Positions 22,548 through 30,849 of a stretch of 32,127 nt of DNA are shown piece after piece (position 1 is the first letter of the stretch; the number at the start of each line of letters is the position of its first letter). The DNA comes from Clostridia bacterium (GTDB taxonomy: Bacteria; Bacillota; Clostridia; Oscillospirales; CAG-272), in NCBI GenBank assembly GCA_017536635.1, contig JAFXHA010000053.1, positions 1 through 32,127 of the forward strand, in the 5' to 3' direction. Below the pieces are notes generated by a model that was not told where the DNA came from, did not search any database, and saw only the letters and a program-made list of their open reading frames with translations. A program made the translations under genes and the position numbers.

Positions 22548-24137
22548 ATGTCCTTTACATCTTATACGTTTATAGCCTTTCTCGGCGTGATGCTGCTTGC
22601 GTATTTTCTGACGTACGGCAAGCGTCAATGGATAACGCTGCTTGTGGGAAGCTATATTTTCTATGCGTTTGCGGGTCTGGATTGCCTTGCGTTCATACTT
22701 ATAACGACGCTCTCGTCCTATCTCGTGTCGAGATTGCTCGGACGTGCGATTGGACGCGAGAGGGCTTTTCTCGAGGCAAACAAGGAGACGCTTGATAAGG
22801 CGCAGAGAAAGGAATATAAGGCAAGATCAAAGAAAAAGAGATTCCGCATATTGCTTTGCGGTCTCTTCTTTAACTTTGGAATACTTGCCGTTCTCAAATA
22901 TTCGGCTTTCGCGGTGCGCAACGTCAATTCGATAATCGGATTGTTTGGTGGAAAAGGCTTTGACGTGCCGTCGCTGCTTTTGCCGCTCGGCATATCCTTT
23001 TATACCTTTCAGACGATGGGATATCTCATCGACGTTTACAGAGGAAAGGTCGCGCCCGAGCGCAATATAGCAAAGCTCGCGCTCTTCGTTTCCTTCTTTC
23101 CGCAGCTTGTTCAGGGACCTATTTCTCTGTATTCCGAGCTTGCCCCCAGCCTTTACGAGCCGCACAAGTTTGACTTGAAAAAGTTCAGCTTCGGTATGCA
23201 GCGCGTTATCTGGGGATATTTCAAAAAGCTGGTTATTGCCGACCGAGTGCTTATCGCTATGAACACTATGCTCGACGCACCCGAGCAGTACGGCGGTGCG
23301 TACGTGCTTCTTTTGATAGTGCTTTACTCGGTGCAGATATATGCCGATTTTACGGGTGGAATCGATATTACTATCGGTATTGCCGAGAGTATGGGTATCA
23401 AGCTTGCCGAGAACTTTGACAGACCTTTTTCTTCAAGGTCTACAAAGGAATATTGGCGCCGTTGGCATATCACGATGGGCAGATGGTTCAGGGAATACAT
23501 ATTCGTTCCGATAGCGACCGTAAAGCCAATGCTGAAGCTCAATAATTTCTGCAAGAACAGAATAGGGGTAAAGGCGGCAAGTAAGGTCGTCGCTTACACC
23601 GCAAGCATAGTTACCTGGTTCGTTACGGGTATCTGGCACGGCGCGGCGTGGAACTTTATCGTTTGGGGACTTCTCAATTGCCTTATAATAATGGTTTCCG
23701 AGTCGCTTGAGCCGCTTTATAAAAAATTCCACGCGAGATTTCCAAAGCTTGCGGGAAACCGCTTTTACGGCGGATTTTGCGCGACAAGGACCTTCTTGCT
23801 TATGGGACTTATCCGTTCGCTCGACTGCTACCGCAACGTTGCTACGACCTTCAGAATGTGGGGAAGTATGCTGACGTTCCGCGGAATTGGCGAGATATTG
23901 GGGGGCGGAATACTCAGGCTCGGACTTGACCTTACAGATATCGTCATAATCCTTTGCGGTATCGCGGTAATGTATGCCGTCAGCAAGATATCGGCGAAAA
24001 CCGACGTGCGCGAGTCGCTTTATGAGCGTCCCGTGCTGTCTGCGATCCTTACCTGCGCCCTGCTTATCTGCGTGATAATGATAGGCAATTACGGCATAGG
24101 CTACGACGCAAGTCAGTTTATTTACGACCAATTTTAA
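22548..24137 (+). CDS. MBOAT family O-acyltransferase (DltB/AlgI-like)
   Basis: Polytopic membrane acyltransferase of 529 residues with about 10-12 hydrophobic segments. The MBOAT core is present: the PLGISFYTFQTMGYLIDVYR block, FFPQLVQGPISLY, FADFTGGIDITIG-type block, RRWHITMGRWFREYIFVPI, and the catalytic histidine His364 in TGIWHGAAWNFIVWG. Family members transfer acyl groups from a cytoplasmic donor to an extracellular polymer. It is longer than canonical DltB (about 400) and nearer to AlgI in size. It is coupled to the carrier protein gene (3 bp gap) and followed 16 bp later by an SGNH protein, the typical partner of both DltB and AlgI types. It should accept the aminoacyl group from the carrier. 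The acceptor polymer is unknown. Confidence 0.9.
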   Translation: MSFTSYTFIAFLGVMLLAYFLTYGKRQWITLLVGSYIFYAFAGLDCLAFILITTLSSYLVSRLLGRAIGRERAFLEANKETLDKAQRKEYKARSKKKRFRILLCGLFFNFGILAVLKYSAFAVRNVNSIIGLFGGKGFDVPSLLLPLGISFYTFQTMGYLIDVYRGKVAPERNIAKLALFVSFFPQLVQGPISLYSELAPSLYEPHKFDLKKFSFGMQRVIWGYFKKLVIADRVLIAMNTMLDAPEQYGGAYVLLLIVLYSVQIYADFTGGIDITIGIAESMGIKLAENFDRPFSSRSTKEYWRRWHITMGRWFREYIFVPIATVKPMLKLNNFCKNRIGVKAASKVVAYTASIVTWFVTGIWHGAAWNFIVWGLLNCLIIMVSESLEPLYKKFHARFPKLAGNRFYGGFCATRTFLLMGLIRSLDCYRNVATTFRMWGSMLTFRGIGEILGGGILRLGLDLTDIVIILCGIAVMYAVSKISAKTDVRESLYERPVLSAILTCALLICVIMIGNYGIGYDASQFIYDQF

Positions 24138-24153
24138 AAAATAAAGGGAATAT

Positions 24154-25170
24154 ATGAAAAAAAGAATTATAATTCTGGTCTGCTCGGCTCTGATCGTAAT
24201 TCTGTTGCTCGGACTTTTACAGGCTCTTGTAGTTCCTAAATACACCGATAACACCGAGGGGTTGCTTATCGGAGAGTATTACGGTGAGACGGGAGAAAAC
24301 GACGTGATAATGGTCGGCGACTGTGAGGTCTACGAGAGCTTTGTGCCCGCCGTGCTTTACGAAAAGTATGGGATAACATCTTACATACGCGGCAGCGCTC
24401 AGCAGCTTGTCTGGCAGTCCTATTATCTGCTTGAGGAGACCTTCAGATATGAGACTCCAAAGGCGGTAGTGTTCAACGTGTACGCGCTTAAATACGGCGA
24501 GCCGCAGGACGAGGCGTACAACAGAATGACGCTTGACGGTATGAAGTGGTCGGGGGCGAAATACGATGCCATTAAGGCTTCTATGACCGAGGGCGAAAAT
24601 ATGCTTGATTACGCGATGCCGTTGCTTCGCTTCCATTCTCGTATAACAGAGCTGAATTCGGACGATTTTAAATATATGTTTAATGATAAAAAGGTCTCGC
24701 ACAGCGGCTATCTTATGAAAAAAGGCGTGGTGCCGATGCGTGAGGAAGCCGAGAGCGGCAGAGCTCTCCTTGATTACACTCTGCCCGAGACGGCGATGGA
24801 GTATCTTGATAAGATGCGCCAGCTTTGCGAGGAGAATGACGCTGAGCTTATTCTCGTGAAAGCACCGACGAATACCTGGGGCTTCTGGTGGTACGACGAG
24901 TGGGATGCGCAGGTAAGCGAGTATGCCGAAAATAACGGACTTGCTTATTATAACTTTATAAAATGCAGGGACGAGATCGGAATTGATTTCGCGACCGATA
25001 CCTACGACGAGGGAATGCATCTCAACGTGTACGGCGCAGAAAAGCTGACCGAATATTTCGGAAATATACTTGTTTCCGATCACGGACTTGGAGATGCTAC
25101 GCATTCTCAGGACGTGCTTGACAGATGGCAGGCGAATATCGACGCTTATTATAAGGAAAGAAATTCTTAA
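24154..25170 (+). CDS. SGNH/DltD-like membrane-anchored protein with Cys at nucleophile position
   Basis: Protein of 338 residues with an N-terminal signal anchor (about 4-26) and an extracellular SGNH-like domain. Block I reads MVGDCEVYESF, with Cys57 where Ser of GDS is expected. The last block is TYDEGMHLN with His289 and either Asp285 or Glu286 as partner; in the usual DxxH spacing the partner would be Glu286. It is shorter than DltD (about 400) but in the same operon position, after the MBOAT, and should finish the transfer of the activated group to the outside polymer. The stretch IRGSAQQLVWQSYYLLEETF is highly characteristic of this Clostridia group. A thiol-based mechanism or loss of hydrolysis is possible. 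GGGA precedes the ATG. Confidence 0.8.
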   Translation: MKKRIIILVCSALIVILLLGLLQALVVPKYTDNTEGLLIGEYYGETGENDVIMVGDCEVYESFVPAVLYEKYGITSYIRGSAQQLVWQSYYLLEETFRYETPKAVVFNVYALKYGEPQDEAYNRMTLDGMKWSGAKYDAIKASMTEGENMLDYAMPLLRFHSRITELNSDDFKYMFNDKKVSHSGYLMKKGVVPMREEAESGRALLDYTLPETAMEYLDKMRQLCEENDAELILVKAPTNTWGFWWYDEWDAQVSEYAENNGLAYYNFIKCRDEIGIDFATDTYDEGMHLNVYGAEKLTEYFGNILVSDHGLGDATHSQDVLDRWQANIDAYYKERNS

Positions 25171-25182
25171 AGGAGAAATAAA

Positions 25183-25710
25183 ATGAAGATAGCAAAGAGA
25201 ATATCTCTCATACTCGCGGCGCTCTGCCTGCTTGTAAGCCTTATTGCGTGCGACACAGGCAAGGGAACTACCGCAAATACGAGTGAAGATACAGAGAACG
25301 TGGGTGGTGTGAGCTACTACGTAAACTACAACGGCACAAAGATAACTCTCGGCGGTGCGGCAGACGCGACCGTCTCGGCACTCGGTACCCCCCAGAGCAA
25401 GAGTGAGCTCGGCAACTGTGGCGGCCTCGGAAGTCAGGTGAAGTACACCTATTCCTCAATATACGTTTACGTTCTTGAGACGGATTCGGGCAACACCATC
25501 GACCAGATAGAGTTCCGCGACGACCTCGTATCCACACCCGAGGGCGTGTCCATAGGCATGTCTAAAAGCGATGTGCTTGCAAAGTGCGGCGAGGCAAGTG
25601 CCGAGTCTGCTACTTCACTGACGTATACGAGCGGAAAGCTTAATCTCTCTATCGGATTTGACGCTAACGGAACGGTAAATAAGATAGCTTATATCCGCGA
25701 TGGAGTGTAA
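25183..25710 (+). CDS. Lipoprotein with two tandem BamE-like repeats
   Basis: Secreted lipoprotein of 175 residues with lipobox SLIAC (Cys23 lipidated) and a Thr/Ser/Glu-rich linker. The mature part appears to hold two copies of a small alpha-beta module: residues about 50-113 (TLGGAADATVSALGTP to DQIEFRDD) and about 118-175 (SIGMSKSDVLAKCGEA to NKIAYIRD). Each has a G-x3-V-LG/KCG-P/EA helix start followed by a beta sheet ending in an I-x-F/Y-R-D strand, like the SmpA/BamE fold. I do not recognise a named family. AAGGAG lies upstream, and it is the last gene of the Dlt-like operon, before the terminator. It could be an accessory or scaffold for the surface reaction. Confidence 0.75.
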   Translation: MKIAKRISLILAALCLLVSLIACDTGKGTTANTSEDTENVGGVSYYVNYNGTKITLGGAADATVSALGTPQSKSELGNCGGLGSQVKYTYSSIYVYVLETDSGNTIDQIEFRDDLVSTPEGVSIGMSKSDVLAKCGEASAESATSLTYTSGKLNLSIGFDANGTVNKIAYIRDGV

Positions 25711-25728
25711 ATTAAATATATAAATATT

Positions 25729-25758
25729 TCTCCGCGCCATGTGCGCGGAGATTTTTTT
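25729..25758 (+). terminator. Terminator of the Dlt-like operon
   Basis: TCTCCGCGC (25729-25737) pairs perfectly with GCGCGGAGA (25743-25751) around a 5-nt loop, followed by seven T (25752-25758). It lies 18 bp after the lipoprotein stop codon. Confidence 0.92.
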
Positions 25759-25903
25759 GTGCGTTTTTGCAAAAATTCTTCAATTTATATTAAATTGTAT
25801 TAAAAATCGCTTTTAGGCGAAAACTTTTATTGTGGAAATGACGGTTTTTAGCAAAAAGTTAGCACTGTTCATAAATAATTAACAAAAAACTTTTCAAAAA
25901 CTA

Positions 25904-25932
25904 TTGACAAAAAGGCAGGAAAGTGATAAATT
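25904..25932 (+). promoter_or_regulatory. Promoter of the hrcA-grpE-dnaK-dnaJ operon
   Basis: A consensus -35 box TTGACA (25904-25909) has the best-spaced -10 at TAAATT (25927-25932), 17 bp away; the -10 is weak. The CIRCE element lies directly downstream, over the predicted start of transcription, as in other HrcA-controlled promoters. The rest of the gap from 25759 to 25903 is AT-rich, with only a lone CIRCE-like half site at 25859-25866. Confidence 0.65.
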
Positions 25933-25944
25933 TTATATTGTGAA

Positions 25945-25971
25945 TTAGCACTTAACCAAAAAGAGTGCTAA
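25945..25971 (+). promoter_or_regulatory. CIRCE operator (HrcA binding site)
   Basis: TTAGCACTT (25945-25953), nine bases, then GAGTGCTAA (25963-25971). This matches the CIRCE consensus TTAGCACTC-N9-GAGTGCTAA with one mismatch in the left arm. It is 33 bp before the hrcA start, so HrcA represses its own operon and heat stress releases it. Confidence 0.97.
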
Positions 25972-26004
25972 AAATCAAAAAATCACAAAGGCAGGTGAGT
26001 CGGA

Positions 26005-27090
26005 TTGGCAAAAAGCAACTCCTCGGAGCTCAGCGAAAGAAAAAAGTTAATACTTAAAGCTATCGTCGAGGCACATATCGAGGGCGGTGAACCGGTCGGC
26101 TCAAAGGCAATAGTGAGCAGCAATATGCTGTCCTGCTCGTCAGCAACCATTCGTAATGAGATGGCGGAGCTTGAGCAAATGGGTTATCTTCAGCAGCCTC
26201 ACACTTCGGCAGGCAGAGTGCCAAGTGAGGCAGGATACCGCTTCTACGTCGATTCACTCGTCGAGCAGTACGAGAGAACCACACGCGAGGTCGGACAGAT
26301 AAACCGTCTGCTTCAGCTTAAAATGGCGGAGATAGATCAGATACTTGAAACGGCGTCAAAGCTCGCGTCGGCAATGACCAATTATACGGGAATCGCGATA
26401 AAGCCTAAGGCTTCGTCGGTTACAATGTCAAAGATCGAGGTCATCGCAATAGACACCACGCATTTTGCAATGGTGCTTATAACCTCGAGCGGATCGGTCA
26501 AGACCAAAAAGGTCAAGGTCGACAGAGCATTTCCCGACTATGCGCTCGCAAGGCTTTCAGAGCTTCTTAACTCAATGATCTGCGGACTTTCAAACGATAT
26601 GATAACGTTACCGATCATTATGAGAATGGAAGCCGAGATGAGAGACGAGAGCTTCCTTGTCGGACCCGCTATAAAGTGCATTTACGAGGTTATGAACGAG
26701 ATAGACGGCGGAGAGCTGAGATATACGGGCATCAATCATTTGCTTAAGTATCCGGAGTATGCGGATACACATCAGCTTGGACAGCTGCTCGGTACGCTTG
26801 AAAATCAGGATGAGATACTTGATCTTGTTTCAACGAGCGAGGGCGACGGAATCAACGTGCTTATCGGCTCGGAGAGCTCGGTCAAGGTAATGAATAACTC
26901 GGCGCTCGTGTTCCAGCCGATCAAGGTTGACGGCAAAACGGTGGGAGTTATCGGAGTTCTCGGCCCTCGTCGAATGAATTACAAGCAGGTGCTTCAGACC
27001 ATCGGCGAGATAGGTGGAAGCATATCGAGTATGATGAACGATGAAAAGGCTCTCACGGATGAAATAAAAACCAAAGGAGATACAAACTGA
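26005..27090 (+). CDS. hrcA: Heat-inducible transcription repressor HrcA
   Basis: DNA-binding repressor of class I heat-shock genes, acting on the CIRCE site found just upstream. The 361 residues are slightly longer than the usual 340-350. The N-terminal winged helix holds LSERKKLILKAIVEAHIEGG, then EPVGSKAIV and the recognition segment SSATIRNEMAELEQMGYLQQ, followed by PHTSAGRVPSEAGYRFYVD, a strong HrcA signature. The C-terminal dimerisation part contains GVIGVLGPRRMNYKQVL. The start is TTG at 26005, chosen because AGGTGA lies 6 bp upstream and the protein begins in step with the family; no earlier ATG fits. It leads the operon hrcA-grpE-dnaK-dnaJ-prmA and is autoregulated. Confidence 0.97.
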   Translation: MAKSNSSELSERKKLILKAIVEAHIEGGEPVGSKAIVSSNMLSCSSATIRNEMAELEQMGYLQQPHTSAGRVPSEAGYRFYVDSLVEQYERTTREVGQINRLLQLKMAEIDQILETASKLASAMTNYTGIAIKPKASSVTMSKIEVIAIDTTHFAMVLITSSGSVKTKKVKVDRAFPDYALARLSELLNSMICGLSNDMITLPIIMRMEAEMRDESFLVGPAIKCIYEVMNEIDGGELRYTGINHLLKYPEYADTHQLGQLLGTLENQDEILDLVSTSEGDGINVLIGSESSVKVMNNSALVFQPIKVDGKTVGVIGVLGPRRMNYKQVLQTIGEIGGSISSMMNDEKALTDEIKTKGDTN

Positions 27091-27092
27091 TA

Positions 27093-27704
27093 ATGGAAGA
27101 AAAGGTTACGCCAAACGAGGAGATCGTAAACGAGGCGACAGAGCAGGCCGAAGCAGAGGTCAGCGAGGAGCTGGCACCTGAGACAGAGGAGTGCGAAAAG
27201 GCTTCCCGCGGCGACAAAAAGAAGCTCAAAAAAGCCGAGGCTGAGATCGAAAGACTTACCGCGCTTCTGGCGGATAAGGAAAAAGAGCTTTCTGAGGCAA
27301 GCGACAAATATATGAGGCTTTACGCCGAATACGACAACTTCCGACGCCGCACGGCGCTTGAAAAGGAAGGAATATACTCCGATGCTTACGTTGATGCGCT
27401 GACGCAGATATTGCCAATACTCGACAATATGGAGAGAGCGGCACAGTTCAGCCCCGAGGATGCGGAGTCTCCCATCGCAAAGGGAATCGCGCTTACCGTA
27501 AAGAGCTTTGCGGAAACGCTCTCGAAGATGGGCGTTGAGGAGATCGAGGCGCTTGGCGCACAGTTCGATCCCAATCTTCATAACGCGGTAATGCACGTCG
27601 ATGACGAGCAGTACGGTGAAAATGAGATCGTCGAGGTGCTTATGAAGGGTTATAAGCGCGGCGACAAGGTGCTCCGTTACTCAATGGTAAAGGTAGCAAA
27701 CTAA
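27093..27704 (+). CDS. grpE: Nucleotide exchange factor GrpE
   Basis: Exchange factor that releases ADP from DnaK. The 203 residues include a long acidic N-terminal region (about 1-45), then a Lys/Glu-rich coiled coil (about 45-85) and the conserved YAEYDNFRRRTALEK helix, then the beta domain with VEEIEALGAQFDPNLHNAVM and GYKRGDKVLRYSMVKVAN, the usual GrpE ending. The ATG is 2 bp after the hrcA stop codon, and a GGAG lies 13 bp upstream within the end of hrcA, so translation may be coupled. It belongs to the CIRCE-controlled heat-shock operon and is followed 61 bp later by dnaK. Confidence 0.97.
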   Translation: MEEKVTPNEEIVNEATEQAEAEVSEELAPETEECEKASRGDKKKLKKAEAEIERLTALLADKEKELSEASDKYMRLYAEYDNFRRRTALEKEGIYSDAYVDALTQILPILDNMERAAQFSPEDAESPIAKGIALTVKSFAETLSKMGVEEIEALGAQFDPNLHNAVMHVDDEQYGENEIVEVLMKGYKRGDKVLRYSMVKVAN

Positions 27705-27765
27705 TAACGAAAAAAATTAAACAAAAATAAATTTAAAAAATTTAAATCCCAAGGAGGAAATTATT

Positions 27766-29595
27766 ATGGGAAAGATCATAGGAATAGATTTAGGAACAAC
27801 TAACTCTTGCGTAGCAGTTTTTGAGGGAACCGACCCCATCGTTATACCTAACCCCGAAGGAGCTCGTACGACTCCCTCGGTAGTAGCATTTACAAAGACC
27901 GGCGAGAGAATGGTAGGTCAGGTCGCAAAGCGTCAGGCTATCACCAACCCCGACAGAACTATCTCAAGTATCAAGAGAGAGATGGGAAGCTCTTACAAGA
28001 AGGACATCGACGGTAAGTCCTACACTCCCCAGGAGATCTCCGCAATGGTGCTCCAGAAGCTCAAGGCTGATGCTGAGGCATATCTCGGCTCTCCCGTAAC
28101 TCAGGCGGTTATTACCGTTCCCGCATACTTTACCGATGCTCAGAGACAGGCAACCAAGGACGCAGGTAAGATCGCAGGACTTGATGTACTTCGTATAATC
28201 AACGAGCCTACCGCGGCTGCTCTTGCTTACGGTATGGATAAGGAAGCAGACCAGAAGATACTCGTATTCGACCTCGGCGGCGGAACCTTTGACGTTTCCG
28301 TTCTTGAGATCTCCGACGGCGTATTCGAGGTTCTCGCAACCAAGGGTAACAACAAGCTCGGCGGCGACGACTTCGACCAGAGAGTAATCAATTGGATCGC
28401 AGATAAGTTCAAGGCAGAGAACGGACTTGATGTCCGCGGAGATAAGATGGTAATGCAGAGACTCAAAGAGGCTGCAGAGAAGGCAAAGATCGAGCTTTCG
28501 GGTATGACCAGCACGAACATCAACCTTCCTTACCTTACCGCAACCGCTGCAGGTCCTCTCCACTTTGATGCAACACTTACCAGAGCGGAGTTCGACAGAA
28601 TCACCGCTGATCTCGTAGAGAACACGATGACACCCACCAGAGATGCGCTCTCCGATGCAGGACTTTCCGCTTCTCAGATCGACAAGGTGCTTCTCGTAGG
28701 CGGTTCTACAAGAATTCCCGCAGTTCAGGAAGCAGTTAAGAAGTTCCTCGGAAAAGAGCCCTTCAAGGGCATCAACCCCGACGAGTGCGTAGCGATCGGT
28801 GCGGCAATTCAGGGCGGCGTTCTCGGCGGCGACGTTAAGGACCTTCTCCTTCTCGACGTAACTCCTCTGTCTCTCGGAATCGAGACTCTCGGCGGAGTAT
28901 TCAATAAGATAATCGAAAGAAACACCACTATCCCCGTAAAGAAGAGCCAGGTATATTCTACCGCGGCTGACGGACAGACGTCTGTTCAGATCCACGTTCT
29001 TCAGGGTGAGCGTGAGATGGCGGCTTATAACACCACGCTCGGCCAGTTTATTCTTGACGGAATCCCCGCAGCACCCCGCGGAGTTCCTCAGATCGAGGTA
29101 ACCTTTGATATCGACGCTAACGGTATCGTTAACGTTTCCGCAAAGGATCTCGGAACCGGCAAGGAGCAGAACGTAACCATCACTTCTTCCTCGAATATGT
29201 CCAAGGAAGATATCGAAAAGGCAGTTAAGGATGCAGAGAAATTTGCTGAAGAGGACAGAAAGCAGAAGGAAGCGGTAGATACCAAGAACCACGCTGACAG
29301 TCTTATCTTCCAGTCCGAGAAGGCGCTCGGTGAGATCGGCGACAAGCTGCCCGAGGCTGACAAGGAAGAGGTCAAGAGCGCAATAGAGAAGCTCAAGACT
29401 ACTGTTGCAGGCGGAGATACCGCTGCTATCAAGGCAGATACCGAGGCTCTTGAGAAGGCATTCTACGCACTCTCCGAGAAGCTCTATAAGCAGAGCGGCG
29501 CTGCAGGTGCAGGTGCTGACGCAGGTGCAGAGGGTACTGAGGGTGGCGACGGAACCTACTACAACGCAGAGTACGAGGATAAGACCGAGCAATAA
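27766..29595 (+). CDS. dnaK: Molecular chaperone DnaK (Hsp70)
   Basis: Hsp70 ATPase chaperone for nascent and damaged proteins. The 609 residues are typical of Gram-positive DnaK, which lacks part of the loop found in the ATPase domain of Gram-negative forms. Signatures are [16 protein letters not shown] at the N-terminus, [15 protein letters not shown], and [19 protein letters not shown]. The substrate domain follows ([16 protein letters not shown], then [15 protein letters not shown]), and the C-terminus is a helical lid with an Ala/Gly-rich, acidic tail ending DKTEQ. An excellent AAGGAGG site precedes the ATG, fitting high expression. It is regulated by HrcA/CIRCE. A hairpin without T run follows before dnaJ. 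Confidence 0.99.
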   Translation: MGKIIGIDLGTTNSCVAVFEGTDPIVIPNPEGARTTPSVVAFTKTGERMVGQVAKRQAITNPDRTISSIKREMGSSYKKDIDGKSYTPQEISAMVLQKLKADAEAYLGSPVTQAVITVPAYFTDAQRQATKDAGKIAGLDVLRIINEPTAAALAYGMDKEADQKILVFDLGGGTFDVSVLEISDGVFEVLATKGNNKLGGDDFDQRVINWIADKFKAENGLDVRGDKMVMQRLKEAAEKAKIELSGMTSTNINLPYLTATAAGPLHFDATLTRAEFDRITADLVENTMTPTRDALSDAGLSASQIDKVLLVGGSTRIPAVQEAVKKFLGKEPFKGINPDECVAIGAAIQGGVLGGDVKDLLLLDVTPLSLGIETLGGVFNKIIERNTTIPVKKSQVYSTAADGQTSVQIHVLQGEREMAAYNTTLGQFILDGIPAAPRGVPQIEVTFDIDANGIVNVSAKDLGTGKEQNVTITSSSNMSKEDIEKAVKDAEKFAEEDRKQKEAVDTKNHADSLIFQSEKALGEIGDKLPEADKEEVKSAIEKLKTTVAGGDTAAIKADTEALEKAFYALSEKLYKQSGAAGAGADAGAEGTEGGDGTYYNAEYEDKTEQ

Positions 29596-29603
29596 TTATA
29601 TTT

Positions 29604-29630
29604 GGGACTGCCGCAAGCCGCGGCAGTCCC
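29604..29630 (+). other. Stable intercistronic hairpin between dnaK and dnaJ
   Basis: GGGACTGCCGC (29604-29614) pairs perfectly with GCGGCAGTCCC (29620-29630) around a 5-nt loop, 9 bp after the dnaK stop codon. No T run follows (GAAAGTCATATATAC), so it is not a standard intrinsic terminator; a role in mRNA processing or stability, lowering dnaJ relative to dnaK, is more likely. Confidence 0.8.
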
Positions 29631-29688
29631 GAAAGTCATATATACGACATTAGCACAATTAAGATTTTTTGCATAAATGGGGGCCAAA

Positions 29689-30837
29689 ATGGCAGATAAA
29701 AGAGACTATTACGAGGTGCTGGGACTTAGCAAGGGTGCGGGCGATGCCGAAATAAAAAAGGCGTACCGCGGACTTGCTAAAAAATATCACCCCGATATGA
29801 ATCCCGGAGACAAGGAAGCCGAGGCGAAATTCAAGGAAATAAACGAGGCTTACGCTGTTTTGTCCGATGCCGATAAGAAGGCACAGTACGATACTTACGG
29901 ACACGCGGCGTTCGATCAGACCGCAGGCGGAGGTGCAGGCGGATTCGGCGGCTTTGGCGGATTCGGTGATTTTAGTGATTTAGGAGATATCTTCGGAGGC
30001 ATTTTCGGTAGCGCATTCGGCGGCGGCGGAGCTTCAAGACGTAATGCGCCCACCAGAGGCGAGGACGTTGTAGCTCAGGTTACCGTTGATTTCGACCAAG
30101 CAGCCTTTGGAGTTAAAAAGGATATTTCATATAACAGAATACAGAAGTGCTCGGATTGCGGCGGAAGCGGCGCACAGAAGGGCACAAGTGCTGAGACCTG
30201 CTCGGCGTGCGGCGGAAGCGGACAGAGACGCGTAACGCAAAGACTTGGCGGTATGGCATTTCAGAGCACCGTAACCTGCGATTCCTGCAGAGGCAAGGGT
30301 AAGATAATCAAAAGTCCTTGCCAGAGCTGTAAGGGTACGGGCTACGTTAAGGTTAACAAAAAGCTGTCTGTAAGCATTCCTGCTGGAATCGGTGATGGCG
30401 AGAGCATCGTGCTTCGCGGTCAGGGCTGCGACGGACGAAACGGCGGACCTGCAGGCGATCTTATTATTACGGTAAGCGTCAGAAAGCACGCAATATTTAC
30501 CAGACGCGCAAACAATATTTATTGCGATATTCCGATAACAGTTGCTGAAGCGACACTCGGCGCTGAGATAGACGTTCCCACGCTTGAGGGTAATCAGAAA
30601 TACAATATTCCCGAGGGAACTCAGCCGGGCACGCAGTTCACGCTCAGACAAAAGGGAATACCTTACGTGAACAGCTCAAATCGCCGCGGAGACCTTGTGT
30701 TTACCGTTAGCGTAGAGATACCGAGAAGCCTTAGCGAGAAGCAGAAGGAGCATATGAGAGCCTTTGCCGACGCTTGCGGAGAAAACAATTACTCAAAGCG
30801 AGAGGGCTTCTTCAAGAGAATATTTGATAAAAAATAA
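29689..30837 (+). CDS. dnaJ: Molecular chaperone DnaJ (Hsp40)
   Basis: Co-chaperone that stimulates the DnaK ATPase and delivers substrates. Layout: an N-terminal J domain with the HPD motif ([15 protein letters not shown]), a Gly/Phe-rich region ([18 protein letters not shown]), a zinc region with four CxxCxGxG repeats ([32 protein letters not shown]), and two C-terminal beta domains. It is a complete type I DnaJ of 382 residues. An ATG at 29677 is in frame but has no upstream site. The ATG at 29689 has GGGGG just before it and starts the protein at MADKRDYYE, the family's normal start, so I prefer it. It follows dnaK after 93 bp holding a stable hairpin, and prmA follows after a few bases. 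Confidence 0.96.
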   Translation: MADKRDYYEVLGLSKGAGDAEIKKAYRGLAKKYHPDMNPGDKEAEAKFKEINEAYAVLSDADKKAQYDTYGHAAFDQTAGGGAGGFGGFGGFGDFSDLGDIFGGIFGSAFGGGGASRRNAPTRGEDVVAQVTVDFDQAAFGVKKDISYNRIQKCSDCGGSGAQKGTSAETCSACGGSGQRRVTQRLGGMAFQSTVTCDSCRGKGKIIKSPCQSCKGTGYVKVNKKLSVSIPAGIGDGESIVLRGQGCDGRNGGPAGDLIITVSVRKHAIFTRRANNIYCDIPITVAEATLGAEIDVPTLEGNQKYNIPEGTQPGTQFTLRQKGIPYVNSSNRRGDLVFTVSVEIPRSLSEKQKEHMRAFADACGENNYSKREGFFKRIFDKK

Positions 30838-30849
30838 AGGATGACTACT

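Noticed and set aside
27964-29592. A 542-codon minus-strand open frame opposite dnaK
   Set aside because: Long antisense frames opposite dnaK are a known artefact of its codon usage; there is no start signal or homology.
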